Below are positions 42,402-50,544 of a DNA stretch of 64,000 nucleotides, one piece after another. Every line of letters starts with the position of its first letter. Position 1 is the stretch's first letter. The DNA comes from Psychrobacillus sp. OK032 (GTDB lineage: Bacteria > Bacillota > Bacilli > Bacillales_A > Planococcaceae): the NCBI RefSeq assembly GCF_900111345.1, contig NZ_FOGY01000005.1, forward strand, positions 248,001-312,000. Reading direction: 5' to 3'. A program made the position numbers and the translations under genes. The notes beneath the pieces are model-generated. The model worked only from the letters and a program-made list of their open reading frames with translations, was not told the DNA's origin and searched no databases.

Positions 42402-42533
42402 TCAATGAATGACACATCTACATATACTGCATATGGAGATCCAATTATTAATTCTTCCCCTCCAATTAATGGAGAGTATAAGAAAGCTTCTTCTTCAATT
42501 GATGAAGACACACAAAATAGGAATAGTAAATAG
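42402..42533 (+). CDS. Small repeat ORF 2, paralogue of ORF 1
   Basis: The frame (MNDTSTYTAYGDPIIN then SSPPINGEYKKASSSI) is open from about 42339. ATG 42402 has only GAAAG upstream. It shares STY-GDPII-SP-IN-K-ASS-I with ORF 1 in a different frame. Serine/threonine-rich, hydrophilic, no signal peptide. I do not recognise the family. Confidence 0.4.
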   Translation, partial: SMNDTSTYTAYGDPIINSSPPINGEYKKASSSIDEDTQNRNSK

Positions 42534-42573
42534 AAGCAATAGTTATAAAGCAAAGAGAGTATCTCTGCATGTG

Positions 42574-44313
42574 TTAAACATGCTGAGATACTCCTGCTTG
42601 TAATTTATACATTTGTTCATAGCGACCTTGAAGTTGCAGCAATTCATCATGCGTACCACTTTCAACTATTTCGCCTCGTTCTAATACTAAAATACGATCC
42701 GCATTCTTAATAGTAGAAAGTCGATGTGCAATGATGAAAGTCGTTCTTCCTTTTTTCAATACATCCATTGCATGTTGAATGATTTCTTCTGTTTCCGTAT
42801 CAATATTAGAGGTTGCTTCATCTAATATTAGGATAGCTGGGTCGAAGGCAAGTGCTCTTGCAAAGGAGACGAGCTGTCTTTGACCAGAGGATAATGTACT
42901 CCCCTTCTCAATAACCGGTTCATCCAACCCTTTTTCCAAATTTTTCAACACACGTTCCCCACCAACTGCATGTAGTGCCGCTTCTACTTTTTCTCGCGAT
43001 ATACTTGGGTCGTTTAAGCTCACATTCGATGCTATCGTCCCTGAAAACAAATAAGGATCTTGCAACACAATTCCCATATGATCCCGAATCGTTTGTCTTG
43101 GTACTGTCGTAATATCGATACCGTCAATAAGAATTTCCCCTTTCGATGGATCATAGAAACGGAACAATAAATTCATAATGGAGCTTTTACCAGATCCGGT
43201 ATGTCCTACTAAAGCTACCGTTTCTCCTTTATTGGCTACAAAGTTCAAGTTTTTCAACACATACTCTTGCTCCTTGTATGCAAATGAAACATTTTGGAAT
43301 TCTACATTCCCTTCGTATCGCTCCATCTTCTTATCCTCGACTTTTTCACCTGACTCATCGAGTAATGTAAACACGCGAGAACCAGCTACTAGTGATCTCT
43401 CCAATTGTGAGAACTGATTTACAATTCCTGTAATAGGATTAAATAATCTCGTCGTATAGTCAACAAATGCATATAGCATACCGGCCGTTACGATGCTAAT
43501 TGGCTCCATCGATTGTAAGCCAAAATACGTTATAAACATTATATACATAATAGAACGCAGCACGCTTACTAAGTTAAATGATGTAGCGGAATCAAGTACT
43601 AATAATTTCTTCTGATAGCGATAATGCTCCTCATTCATCTCTTCAAATTCACGGTCCATTTGCTTTTCTCGTTTGAACGCTTGAATAATGGACATTCCTT
43701 GAATAGATTCGTTAAGCATTGCATTTAAGTCGGCAATTTTTGTTCGGACGATATGATTATATTTAGAAGCATATTTCCGATAAGCAATCATCCATATATA
43801 AATAATCGGAAGAACAAATAAAGCCATCAAAGCCATTTGTACATTTAAAATGAAAAGCGCGACGTAAACCCCTAAAATGGAAATAATACTTGTCGCAAAT
43901 TGTGATAATACTTGCACATACAAATTACGAATTGCTTCTGTATCATTCGTTACACGAGCTACTACTTTACCAGCTGGCAAATTGTCAAAATACTGAATCG
44001 GTAATGTTTGGATATGTTGGAATACATCGTTTCGTAGTTTTTGTACAACTCGGTTTGCTCCAATTTGTAACTGGATGAACATAAAGTATCGAAAAACTGC
44101 CGTAACAACACTTAGTCCAAAAAACAATGCAAGTAACAGCAGAATCGGTTGAAATTCAATCGTACCTTCTACAATATGTTCATCAATAATTGTCTTGGCA
44201 ATGAATGGTCCGGATAAATCAGCAATCACTGCAATTGTTAAAAAGATTAAACCAAGCAAAATTGGTCTTTTATAAAATAATGCGTAATGGTAGAGTCGTT
44301 TTCCTGTACTCAT
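42574..44313 (-). CDS. bmrD: Heterodimeric multidrug ABC exporter subunit (BmrD/YheH)
   Basis: This 579-aa half-transporter has six transmembrane helices (residues about 15-300) fused to an ATPase domain with Walker A VGHTGSGKSS, Q loop, signature LSSGQRQLVSFARAL, Walker B AILILDEATSNID and switch HRLS. It carries the catalytic Glu after Walker B (DEA), so this subunit has the consensus ATPase site. Its partner has DDS. It starts inside the end of the yheI gene (4-bp overlap). Orthologous to BmrD, with which BmrC exports drugs such as doxorubicin and Hoechst dyes in B. subtilis. Confidence 0.92.
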   Translation of the reverse strand: MSTGKRLYHYALFYKRPILLGLIFLTIAVIADLSGPFIAKTIIDEHIVEGTIEFQPILLLLALFFGLSVVTAVFRYFMFIQLQIGANRVVQKLRNDVFQHIQTLPIQYFDNLPAGKVVARVTNDTEAIRNLYVQVLSQFATSIISILGVYVALFILNVQMALMALFVLPIIYIWMIAYRKYASKYNHIVRTKIADLNAMLNESIQGMSIIQAFKREKQMDREFEEMNEEHYRYQKKLLVLDSATSFNLVSVLRSIMYIMFITYFGLQSMEPISIVTAGMLYAFVDYTTRLFNPITGIVNQFSQLERSLVAGSRVFTLLDESGEKVEDKKMERYEGNVEFQNVSFAYKEQEYVLKNLNFVANKGETVALVGHTGSGKSSIMNLLFRFYDPSKGEILIDGIDITTVPRQTIRDHMGIVLQDPYLFSGTIASNVSLNDPSISREKVEAALHAVGGERVLKNLEKGLDEPVIEKGSTLSSGQRQLVSFARALAFDPAILILDEATSNIDTETEEIIQHAMDVLKKGRTTFIIAHRLSTIKNADRILVLERGEIVESGTHDELLQLQGRYEQMYKLQAGVSQHV

Positions 44314-46052
44314 GACGACACCCCCTCAAGCTGTTGACGATCGTATTGCTCTTTGTACCATCCATTTTGTAGAAGAAGTTCTTCATGTGTGCCTTCTTCT
44401 ACAATTAGTCCTTCATCTAGTACGATAATATGGTCTGCATGCTGAATACCAGATAATCGATGCGTCGTAATAATTGTTGTCTTCCCACTACGTTCTGTTT
44501 GAATATTTTCAATAATTTTCGCTTCTGTTTTTGCGTCAACTGCCGAAAGCGAATCGTCTAATAATAGGATCTCTGGATTTTTAATAAGCGCCCGAGCAAT
44601 GGACACACGCTGCTTTTGGCCGCCCGATAAAGAGACACCTTTTTCCCCTACTAGTGTTTCTAGTCCCATCGGTAAATTCATCCAGTCTTGTTGGAAGTGA
44701 GCTAATCGAATTGCTTCTTCTAACTCTTCTTCTGTTGCATCCTCTTTTCCAAAAAGGATATTTTGACGAATCGTTCTCGAAAATAACACATGGTCTTGTG
44801 GAACATAGCCAATCCAATCTAAAACTTGATCTTTTGTTTGTTCAGAAACGGCTGTTTCTCCAATTGTTAATGATCCTATGCCTATCGGATATTCCTTTAA
44901 TAATTGCTTTATAAAGGTCGTCTTCCCAGAACCCGTTTTTCCAACAATGCCCAGCGTTTGCCCTTTTTCTAGGTTTACTCGAATATTTTGCAAGTTTTTC
45001 ACTTGTGACAGCGGGTATTGGAACCCAACTTCTTCAAATCCAATAGAGCTTGCGTCTTTTAACGCAATCGGATTCGTCGGATCTTTTACATCTTGTTCAT
45101 AATCCAATGTTTCCTGCACACGATCTAAAGAAGCATTACCGCGTTGCATGACATTTATCAACTCACCGATTGCGAACATTGGCCATATTGCCATACCTAA
45201 GTAGACGTTAAAAGTGATCAAATTCCCTACTGTCATCTCGCCTTTTGATACTAAGTACGCACCATATCCTAAAGCAACTACATAACTAATGCCAGTACCT
45301 ACTTTAGTAATAGGTCCGAAAAGTGCATCTATTCGTTCAACGACCATATTTTTTTGAAACACATCTTCACTCATGTCCGCAAAGTTTTTTTCATCCGCAC
45401 GCTCTTGCACATAAGCACGAATAACTCGAACACCTGCGATGGATTCTAATACGCGATCGTTTAACTCGCCAAATGCATCTTGCGCGGTCATATATTTTTC
45501 ATGAATGATTTTCCCTAAATATTGCATAATAAATGCCATAATCGGTATAGGTATTAGTGCGAATAATGTAAGTTTCCATGAAATGATGAACCCCATTGCA
45601 AGTATTAACGCAGACATATACATCGTCGAATCGATTAGCGTCATAATTCCAAACCCTGCAGTTTGGGATACGGCATTTAAATCATTTGTTGCACGAGCCA
45701 TTAAATCTCCCGTACGATTTTTTTCATAAAAAGTCGGTGTCATACTTAAAAATTTGCGATTCAACCTAGTACGTAAAATTCGTTCAATGGAAATCGATCC
45801 ACCAAATAACTGATATTGCCATACAAAATTGAGTAGATACATCACAACGATAATTACTAAAAACAAGAAAAAATATTGCCATAATTGATTTGACGTCATT
45901 TCACCTAAAGTAATTGTATCAATTGCATTCCCAACCACCCAAGGAGGTAAAATTTCTACAACACTCGCAACTATAAGCAATCCTACCGCAACCGTATAAC
46001 GCTTCCAGTTTTCTTGGAAAAACCATTTTAATTTAAATAAAACAGAAAACAT
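44310..46052 (-). CDS. bmrC: Heterodimeric multidrug ABC exporter subunit (BmrC/YheI)
   Basis: This 580-aa half-transporter has six N-terminal helices and an ATPase domain with Walker A VGKTGSGKTT, signature LSGGQKQRVSIARAL and Walker B EILLLDDSLSAVD. The residue after Walker B is Asp instead of Glu, the degenerate site typical of BmrC-like partners. ATG 46052 has GAGGGGG upstream. The leader region carries a short translated ORF, an intrinsic terminator and a promoter with a palindrome, parallel to bmrB-controlled attenuation in B. subtilis, though with a different peptide. Confidence 0.93.
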   Translation of the reverse strand: MFSVLFKLKWFFQENWKRYTVAVGLLIVASVVEILPPWVVGNAIDTITLGEMTSNQLWQYFFLFLVIIVVMYLLNFVWQYQLFGGSISIERILRTRLNRKFLSMTPTFYEKNRTGDLMARATNDLNAVSQTAGFGIMTLIDSTMYMSALILAMGFIISWKLTLFALIPIPIMAFIMQYLGKIIHEKYMTAQDAFGELNDRVLESIAGVRVIRAYVQERADEKNFADMSEDVFQKNMVVERIDALFGPITKVGTGISYVVALGYGAYLVSKGEMTVGNLITFNVYLGMAIWPMFAIGELINVMQRGNASLDRVQETLDYEQDVKDPTNPIALKDASSIGFEEVGFQYPLSQVKNLQNIRVNLEKGQTLGIVGKTGSGKTTFIKQLLKEYPIGIGSLTIGETAVSEQTKDQVLDWIGYVPQDHVLFSRTIRQNILFGKEDATEEELEEAIRLAHFQQDWMNLPMGLETLVGEKGVSLSGGQKQRVSIARALIKNPEILLLDDSLSAVDAKTEAKIIENIQTERSGKTTIITTHRLSGIQHADHIIVLDEGLIVEEGTHEELLLQNGWYKEQYDRQQLEGVSS

Positions 46053-46095
46053 TCGTTACCCCCTCTTTTCTCAACATATCTGCTTAACCATTCGG

Positions 46096-46152
46096 CTATC
46101 CGCCTTCTAGAGATTCCTTTAATAAAATTTGCTTTGTCCGTTGAATAGTCAT
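46096..46152 (-). CDS. Possible 18-aa peptide between attenuator and bmrC
   Basis: AAAGGAG lies 8 bases before ATG 46152, which opens MTIQRTKQILLKESLEGG and stops at TAG 46096. Shifting by -1 at the end would continue into IAEWLSRYVEKRGGNE, which has a credible amphipathic composition and runs into the bmrC start. It is either a short coupling peptide or a frameshifted longer small gene. Confidence 0.4.
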   Translation of the reverse strand: MTIQRTKQILLKESLEGG

Positions 46153-46200
46153 ATCCAACACTCCTTTCATTTTTACTAAAAAATGGAAATAAAAGAATAC

Positions 46201-46237
46201 AAAAAAGCACATTACCCATAATACGGCAATGTGCTTT
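46201..46237 (-). terminator. Attenuator terminator upstream of bmrCD
   Basis: On the minus strand AAAGCACATT and AATGTGCTTT with an inner GCC/GGGT pairing precede TTTTTTG. It lies between the leader peptide and bmrC, so transcription must pass it to reach the exporter genes. A small AATAATA/TATTATT stem precedes it directly. Confidence 0.85.
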
Positions 46238-46278
46238 AATAATAGACAGTATTATTCCTTTACACGTCTATTTATTAA

Positions 46279-46347
46279 TCATCTTTCGTCTAATGGTAGG
46301 TATGAACAAATTATTAAGTTTTTTAGGCTATCTTTTAAACGAATCAT
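46279..46347 (-). CDS. Leader peptide (22 aa) of the bmrCD attenuator
   Basis: ATG 46347 is 7 bases behind GGAGGT and opens a 22-codon frame (starts MIRLKDSLKN, ends SYLPLDER) with stop at 46279. The ribosome site AGGTATGAA is perfectly complementary (9 bp) to TTCATACCT in the later codons for Ser-Tyr-Leu. Translation, or ribosome stalling, would therefore change leader folding before the terminator at 46201. The position matches BmrB of B. subtilis, but the sequence is not one I recognise as BmrB. Confidence 0.75.
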   Translation of the reverse strand: MIRLKDSLKNLIICSYLPLDER

Positions 46348-46385
46348 TTTTCATACCTCCATTTCCATTTATTTAGTGTCCCTTA

Positions 46386-46415
46386 ACATTAGCATACGGA
46401 AATTTCCGTTGTCAA
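46386..46415 (-). promoter_or_regulatory. bmrCD promoter with a palindrome between -35 and -10
   Basis: The minus-strand TTGACA is followed after 18 bases by TAATGT with an upstream TG (extended -10). The spacer holds the perfect 14-bp palindrome ACGGAAATTTCCGT (46396-46409), a good operator candidate for an unknown repressor or MerR-type activator. Confidence 0.65.
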
Positions 46416-46515
46416 TACTTTTTGAATAATCAAATACGTTTCACCCTTAAATGCTTCTGCTTCTCTTCGTTCAAAGCGGCAGGAACAGTGGTTTGTGAAC
46501 CACTACTGAATAAAA

Positions 46516-47673
46516 TTAAACAATGTGCATGATTGCACCTAGGAGCACACTTATTAATACTACTTTTATCGGTGCCCATTTATACACGACTAATAACGTA
46601 AATGTAATTAATACAATAATAAAATCAGTCGTACTAGTTACTGCACTCGTAAACACGGGATCATATAATGCCGCAAGAAGAATTCCCACTACAGCCGCAT
46701 TGACCCCTTTTAAAGCGGCTTGAACTCCTTTTTTTGATCTAATAAAAGACCAAAACGGCAAAGTACCAATTACTAATAAAAAAGACGGCAAAAACATCGC
46801 AATGACCGCCACAATAGCACCAGGGATTCCTGCAGCCACTTGCCCCAAATAGCCTGCTAATGTAAATAAAGGCCCTGGAACTGCTTGAGCAGCTCCGTAT
46901 CCAGCAAGGAAAACATCCGGAGCGATTTCCACTTCTCGCTCAAGCATTGGTAATACGACATGCCCACCCCCGAACACAATCGACCCAACTCTATAATACG
47001 TATCAAAAATAGAATAATAAACTGATTGGAAAAATGGTTTGAAAATTGGTAATAATATTAGTAGTCCTAGAAACAAAATCCAACTTATTATTCCTGTCTT
47101 TTTTCCAAAGGTGAGTGCTATATTAGGAGCAGGATTCACCGTTTCTTTTCTGTAAAATAGATAGCCAAAAACCCCTGCAACAACAATGATGCTAATTTGA
47201 CCAATCGCAGTAGGAATAAGCATAGTTAAAATAGCACAAGCTACTGCAATAGAAATTCGCACCTTATCAGGCGCTAGCGATTTTTGCATACCAAGTAGTG
47301 CATGTGCAACAACTGCGACAGCAACAATCTTTAAACCTTGAATCCAGCCGCTATCAAATGACCCAGTAGTCGTAACTAAAGTTGCAAATAACATTAACAA
47401 AATTACGGAGGGTAGTGTGAAGCCGATCCAAGAAAGAATTCCACCTAATATACCTCCTCTTAACAAACCGATTGATATGCCAACTTGTGAAGATGCAGGA
47501 CCAGGTAAGAATTGACAAAGTGCTACAATGTCCGCATACATTTTGTCATCTAACCATTTTCTTTTTTGTACGTACTCTTCCCGAAAGTATCCTATATGTG
47601 CAGCCGGACCCCCAAAGGAAGTTAACCCTAATTTCGTAGAAGCCTTTATTATTTCAATATATTTGTTTTTCAA
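46516..47673 (-). CDS. chrA: Chromate transporter (CHR/ChrA family)
   Basis: This 385-aa membrane protein is a two-domain (long) CHR transporter. Both halves carry the family signatures: TSFGGPAAHIGYF, QFLPGPASSQVGISIGLLRGG, then VFGGGHVVLPMLE and GAAQAVPGPLFTLAGYLG. Family members expel chromate in symport or antiport with protons or sulfate; the natural substrate in many Bacilli is unproven. The frame begins at TTG 47688 but GGAGG lies inside it, so TTG 47673 (8 bases downstream) is the likelier start. Monocistronic; a hairpin AGTGGTT-TGTG-AACCACT lies beyond the stop at 46489-46507. Confidence 0.9.
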   Translation of the reverse strand: MKNKYIEIIKASTKLGLTSFGGPAAHIGYFREEYVQKRKWLDDKMYADIVALCQFLPGPASSQVGISIGLLRGGILGGILSWIGFTLPSVILLMLFATLVTTTGSFDSGWIQGLKIVAVAVVAHALLGMQKSLAPDKVRISIAVACAILTMLIPTAIGQISIIVVAGVFGYLFYRKETVNPAPNIALTFGKKTGIISWILFLGLLILLPIFKPFFQSVYYSIFDTYYRVGSIVFGGGHVVLPMLEREVEIAPDVFLAGYGAAQAVPGPLFTLAGYLGQVAAGIPGAIVAVIAMFLPSFLLVIGTLPFWSFIRSKKGVQAALKGVNAAVVGILLAALYDPVFTSAVTSTTDFIIVLITFTLLVVYKWAPIKVVLISVLLGAIMHIV

Positions 47674-47854
47674 ATGCAAGTCCTCCAATCTATATAGCTA
47701 CTATTATCGCATTTTGGGGGATATTCGATTAATAAGTTTATGTAAAATTACTATAGAAATTTGTTCTTAGCGAGAAGAAAGATTTGTATTTTCCTTTTAT
47801 ATATTTTATTATTAAACGTATAAACTATTTTTTAGAAAACAGGAGGTGTATACT

Positions 47855-47890
47855 TTGTTCTACCCCTCATTTGGGTTAGGGATAAAGTAA
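47855..47890 (+). CDS. Possible 11-aa leader peptide ahead of the CBS-domain gene
   Basis: GGAGGTG lies 7-8 bases before TTG 47855, which opens MFYPSFGLGIK and stops at 47888-47890, four bases before the TTG start of the CNNM-type gene. That gene has no good ribosome site of its own, so translational coupling is plausible. Confidence 0.4.
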   Translation: MFYPSFGLGIK

Positions 47891-47894
47891 TTAT

Positions 47895-49235
47895 TTGGAA
47901 ATAGCCATACGATTGACAGCATTTGCTGTCTTAATCGCATTCACTGCATTTTTCGTTGCTAGTGAATTTGCAATTGTAAAAGTAAGAACGACAAGAATTG
48001 ATCAGCTGATCGCTGAAGGAAACACTAGGGCAATAAATGCCAAAAAAGTCGTCTCTAATTTGGATGAATATTTATCTGCGTGTCAGCTCGGGATCACCAT
48101 TACTGCCCTAGGTTTAGGGTGGCTTGGAGAACCGACAATAGAAGCGATATTACATCCAGTTTTCGAGTATTTTGTCCTACCGGAGAGTGTTACCTCCGTC
48201 CTTTCATTTATTATTGCATTTTCTCTTGTAACATTTATACATGTAGTTGTTGGGGAACTAACACCTAAAACAATGGCAATTCAAAAGTCGGAAGAAATTA
48301 CATTGGCCGTTGCAAAACCGCTGATGATTTTTGACCGCCTAATGTACCCGGTTATTCACGGGATGAATGGGTCCGCGCGATTTTTAGCTACAAGAGTGTT
48401 TGGTTTAAAAGCCGTATCAGACTCGGAAGTGGCCCATTCAGAAGAAGAGCTTCGTATGATTCTTTCTGACAGCTTTAAAGGTGGAGAGATAAACCAAGCC
48501 GAATATAAATATGTAAATAAGATTTTTGAATTTGATGATCGTATTGCAAAAGAAATTATGGTTCCACGAACGGAAATTATTTCGATTGAAAAAGATTTAA
48601 CACTAAACGAAGTATTTGAGTTAATAGGTGTGGAACAATATACAAGATATCCTGTCACTGATGGTGACAAAGACCATATAATTGGACTTGTTAATATGAA
48701 AAACTTATTAACAGCCTATATTAAAGATCCTGCAAATGCATCTACTCCAGTAATTGACTATATGCAGCCAATTATTCGGGTGATTGAAAATATGCCGATT
48801 GCTGATTTATTGCTTAAAATTCAAAGAGAACGTATTCATATGGCCATCCTAATGGATGAATATGGCGGTACCTCTGGTCTTGTTACAATTGAAGATATCA
48901 TTGAAGAAATCGTTGGTGATATTCGCGATGAATTTGACACAGATGAACTTCCAGAAGTTCAAAAGATTGAAGAACATCATTTTATCATCGATGCAAAAAT
49001 GTTAATTGAAAATGTCAATGAGCTCCTTGGCATTAATATCGATGAAGAAGATATCGATACAATTGGTGGTTGGTTCATGACAAAGAGCTTTGAAGCCGTT
49101 AAAGGTGAAAATATTGTCGAACAAGGATATGATTTCATGATAAAAGATATTGATGGCCATCATATTCAATACTTGGAAATTATTAAAGCCACTCCATTAA
49201 ATGATGATTTAGAAGAAATATCGGAAGAACAATAA
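47895..49235 (+). CDS. CNNM/CorC-type transporter with CBS domains (YhdP/YugS-like)
   Basis: This 446-aa protein has an N-terminal CNNM (DUF21) membrane domain of residues 1-190 with FFVASEFAIVKVRTTRIDQL, EYLSACQLGITITALGLGWLGEPT and HVVVGELTPKT. A CBS pair follows at about 210-335 (VPRTEIISIEKD, MDEYGGTSGLVTIEDIIEEIVG), then a C-terminal CorC_HlyC domain (370-440). B. subtilis MpfA (YhdP) of this family exports magnesium. The older name hemolysin is misleading. Start TTG 47895, without a good ribosome site, behind a short leader ORF. A terminator follows. Confidence 0.9.
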   Translation: MEIAIRLTAFAVLIAFTAFFVASEFAIVKVRTTRIDQLIAEGNTRAINAKKVVSNLDEYLSACQLGITITALGLGWLGEPTIEAILHPVFEYFVLPESVTSVLSFIIAFSLVTFIHVVVGELTPKTMAIQKSEEITLAVAKPLMIFDRLMYPVIHGMNGSARFLATRVFGLKAVSDSEVAHSEEELRMILSDSFKGGEINQAEYKYVNKIFEFDDRIAKEIMVPRTEIISIEKDLTLNEVFELIGVEQYTRYPVTDGDKDHIIGLVNMKNLLTAYIKDPANASTPVIDYMQPIIRVIENMPIADLLLKIQRERIHMAILMDEYGGTSGLVTIEDIIEEIVGDIRDEFDTDELPEVQKIEEHHFIIDAKMLIENVNELLGINIDEEDIDTIGGWFMTKSFEAVKGENIVEQGYDFMIKDIDGHHIQYLEIIKATPLNDDLEEISEEQ

Positions 49236-49253
49236 AAAATGATGCAATAATGT

Positions 49254-49282
49254 AAAACGACTCTCAAATTGAGGGTCGTTTT
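49254..49282 (+). terminator. Intrinsic terminator of the CNNM-type gene
   Basis: AAAACGACTCTC pairs with GAGGGTCGTTTT over a 5-base loop and ends in TTTTCG. Confidence 0.85.
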
Positions 49283-49316
49283 CGTATGCAATAAAATGTT
49301 GAAAAGAGGAAACACT

Positions 49317-50192
49317 TTGGAGCTATATACAAATTTACGTGAAGGGGAAAAAGGAGCTTGGATTAGTATTAGTATTTACTTACTGTTAAGTACTTTTAAA
49401 CTTAGTGCGGGTTTTCTCGGTTCTTCTGAAGCGTTAAAAGCAGATGGATTAAATAACTTCACAGATATTATTGCATCTATTGCTATCCTAATCGGACTTC
49501 GAATTTCACAAAAACCACCAGATGATCATCATCAATATGGTCATTTACGTGCAGAAACTATTGCATCTTTAATTGCTGCTTTTATTATGGCGTCGATCGG
49601 AATTCAAGTAATTATTCAAGCGATACAACATATAACAAATCCAGTACAACAAACCCCCTCTATTTTAACTGCAGTTGTTGGACTCATTAGTGCAATTGCC
49701 ATGTATGTTGTGTATAAATACAACTTAAAATTAGCTACTCGTATTAATAGTGCAGCGTTAAAAGCAGCTGCATATGACAATCGTTCAGATGCATTAGTTA
49801 GTATAGGCGCAACAATCGGGATATTAGGATCGATTTTTGGTTTTCCTATTTTAGATGGTATTACTGCATTAATAGTAGGATTCATTATAATTTATACGGC
49901 TTATACTATTTTTCATGAAGCTGCTTATACATTATCGGATGGATTCAATGTTGAAGAGGCGGAGGCATTATCTACTGTTGTAAACCGCGTACAAGGTGTA
50001 GAAACGTTAAAAGATTTTAAAGGTAGAATGCATGGTAATTTAATGTTTGTCGATTTAACTGTTACGGTAGATCCCAATCTTAACGTAATTGATAGTCACC
50101 GAATAACAGAAGAAATTGAGCAACGAATTATGAAAGTAAAGCCTTTTTCCGTAGTGCTCGTACATATTGAGCCTCATTTAGGGAAAGAGTGA
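49317..50192 (+). CDS. Cation diffusion facilitator (CDF) transporter
   Basis: This 291-aa metal/proton antiporter has six membrane helices. The metal site in TM2 is KADGLNNFTDI, the TM4-5 region is LKAAAYDNRSDALVSIG, and the cytoplasmic domain (from about 205) ends VHIEPHLGKE. The loop HHQYGHLRAETIASLI is the classic CDF signature. Homologues MneP and MneS in B. subtilis export manganese; the metal here is unproven. TTG 49317 with AGAGG 7 bases before is preferred to the frame start at 49269, which lies inside the preceding terminator. A 21-bp repeat array begins 8 bp after the stop. Confidence 0.9.
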   Translation: MELYTNLREGEKGAWISISIYLLLSTFKLSAGFLGSSEALKADGLNNFTDIIASIAILIGLRISQKPPDDHHQYGHLRAETIASLIAAFIMASIGIQVIIQAIQHITNPVQQTPSILTAVVGLISAIAMYVVYKYNLKLATRINSAALKAAAYDNRSDALVSIGATIGILGSIFGFPILDGITALIVGFIIIYTAYTIFHEAAYTLSDGFNVEEAEALSTVVNRVQGVETLKDFKGRMHGNLMFVDLTVTVDPNLNVIDSHRITEEIEQRIMKVKPFSVVLVHIEPHLGKE

Positions 50193-50199
50193 GTAATTG

Positions 50200-50283
50200 A
50201 TTGATCGATTTTCGGTCGTCATTGATCGATTATTGACTATGATTGATCGATTTTTCACCTTGAAGTTCGATTGATTCCTCATT
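50200..50283 (+). repeat. 21-bp periodic word array B (4 units)
   Basis: ATTGATCGATT recurs at 50200, 50221 and 50242, with AAGTTCGATTGATT at 50263, exactly 21 bp apart. It uses the same word as array A, 49 kb away, with unrelated fillers. It lies directly after the CDF gene in the same sense. One frame is open across all units (IDRF-x3, IDRL-x3, IDRF-x3). Confidence 0.8.
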
Positions 50284-50403
50284 TTTCACATTAAGAAAAG
50301 TGCTAGCACCGTCTAAGTACAAAACCTAATTGATCTTTTCCTCCAAAATATCTGAAACATTGGATATAGGGAATGGAAACTTATATACATTCTTATTCTT
50401 CAA

Positions 50404-50510
50404 GAAATGTGCAAACGCCTATGTCTGCCCCAGTCAGGCACGCTCTTCTGCTACGAGCTGAATTGATACTGAGTAAAAAAGTTTATACTTTCTTATCTTT
50501 CTAAAAAGGA
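50404..50510. repeat. Dispersed GC-rich intergenic repeat, short copy R4
   Basis: GCAAACGCCTATGT at the left matches the left end of R2/R3 (GCAAGCGCCTATGT). GAGCTGAATTGATACTGAGTA and AAAGTTTATACTTTCTTA match the right end of R3. The central part is deleted. It sits between the CDF gene and yhcZ. Confidence 0.65.
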
Positions 50511-50540
50511 AGTTCGCAATAGCTTTGCGAACTTCCTTTT
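50504..50540. terminator. Intrinsic terminator of yhcYZ
   Basis: AAAAGGAAGTTCGCAA and TTGCGAACTTCCTTTT form a perfect 16-bp stem over a 5-base loop, 4 bp beyond the yhcZ stop. Symmetric, so usable from both directions. Confidence 0.93.
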
Positions 50541-50544
50541 CCCT

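Noticed and set aside
46080-46106. Minus-strand GGCGGATAGCCGAATGG followed by TTAAGCAG, resembling the 5' half of a tRNA-Leu/Ser
   Set aside because: No matching acceptor strand, anticodon arm or T arm follows; the sequence runs into the bmrC ribosome site.
46489-46507. Hairpin AGTGGTT-TGTG-AACCACT as terminator of chrA
   Set aside because: The stem is good but no T run follows on the minus strand, so a terminator call is not supported.
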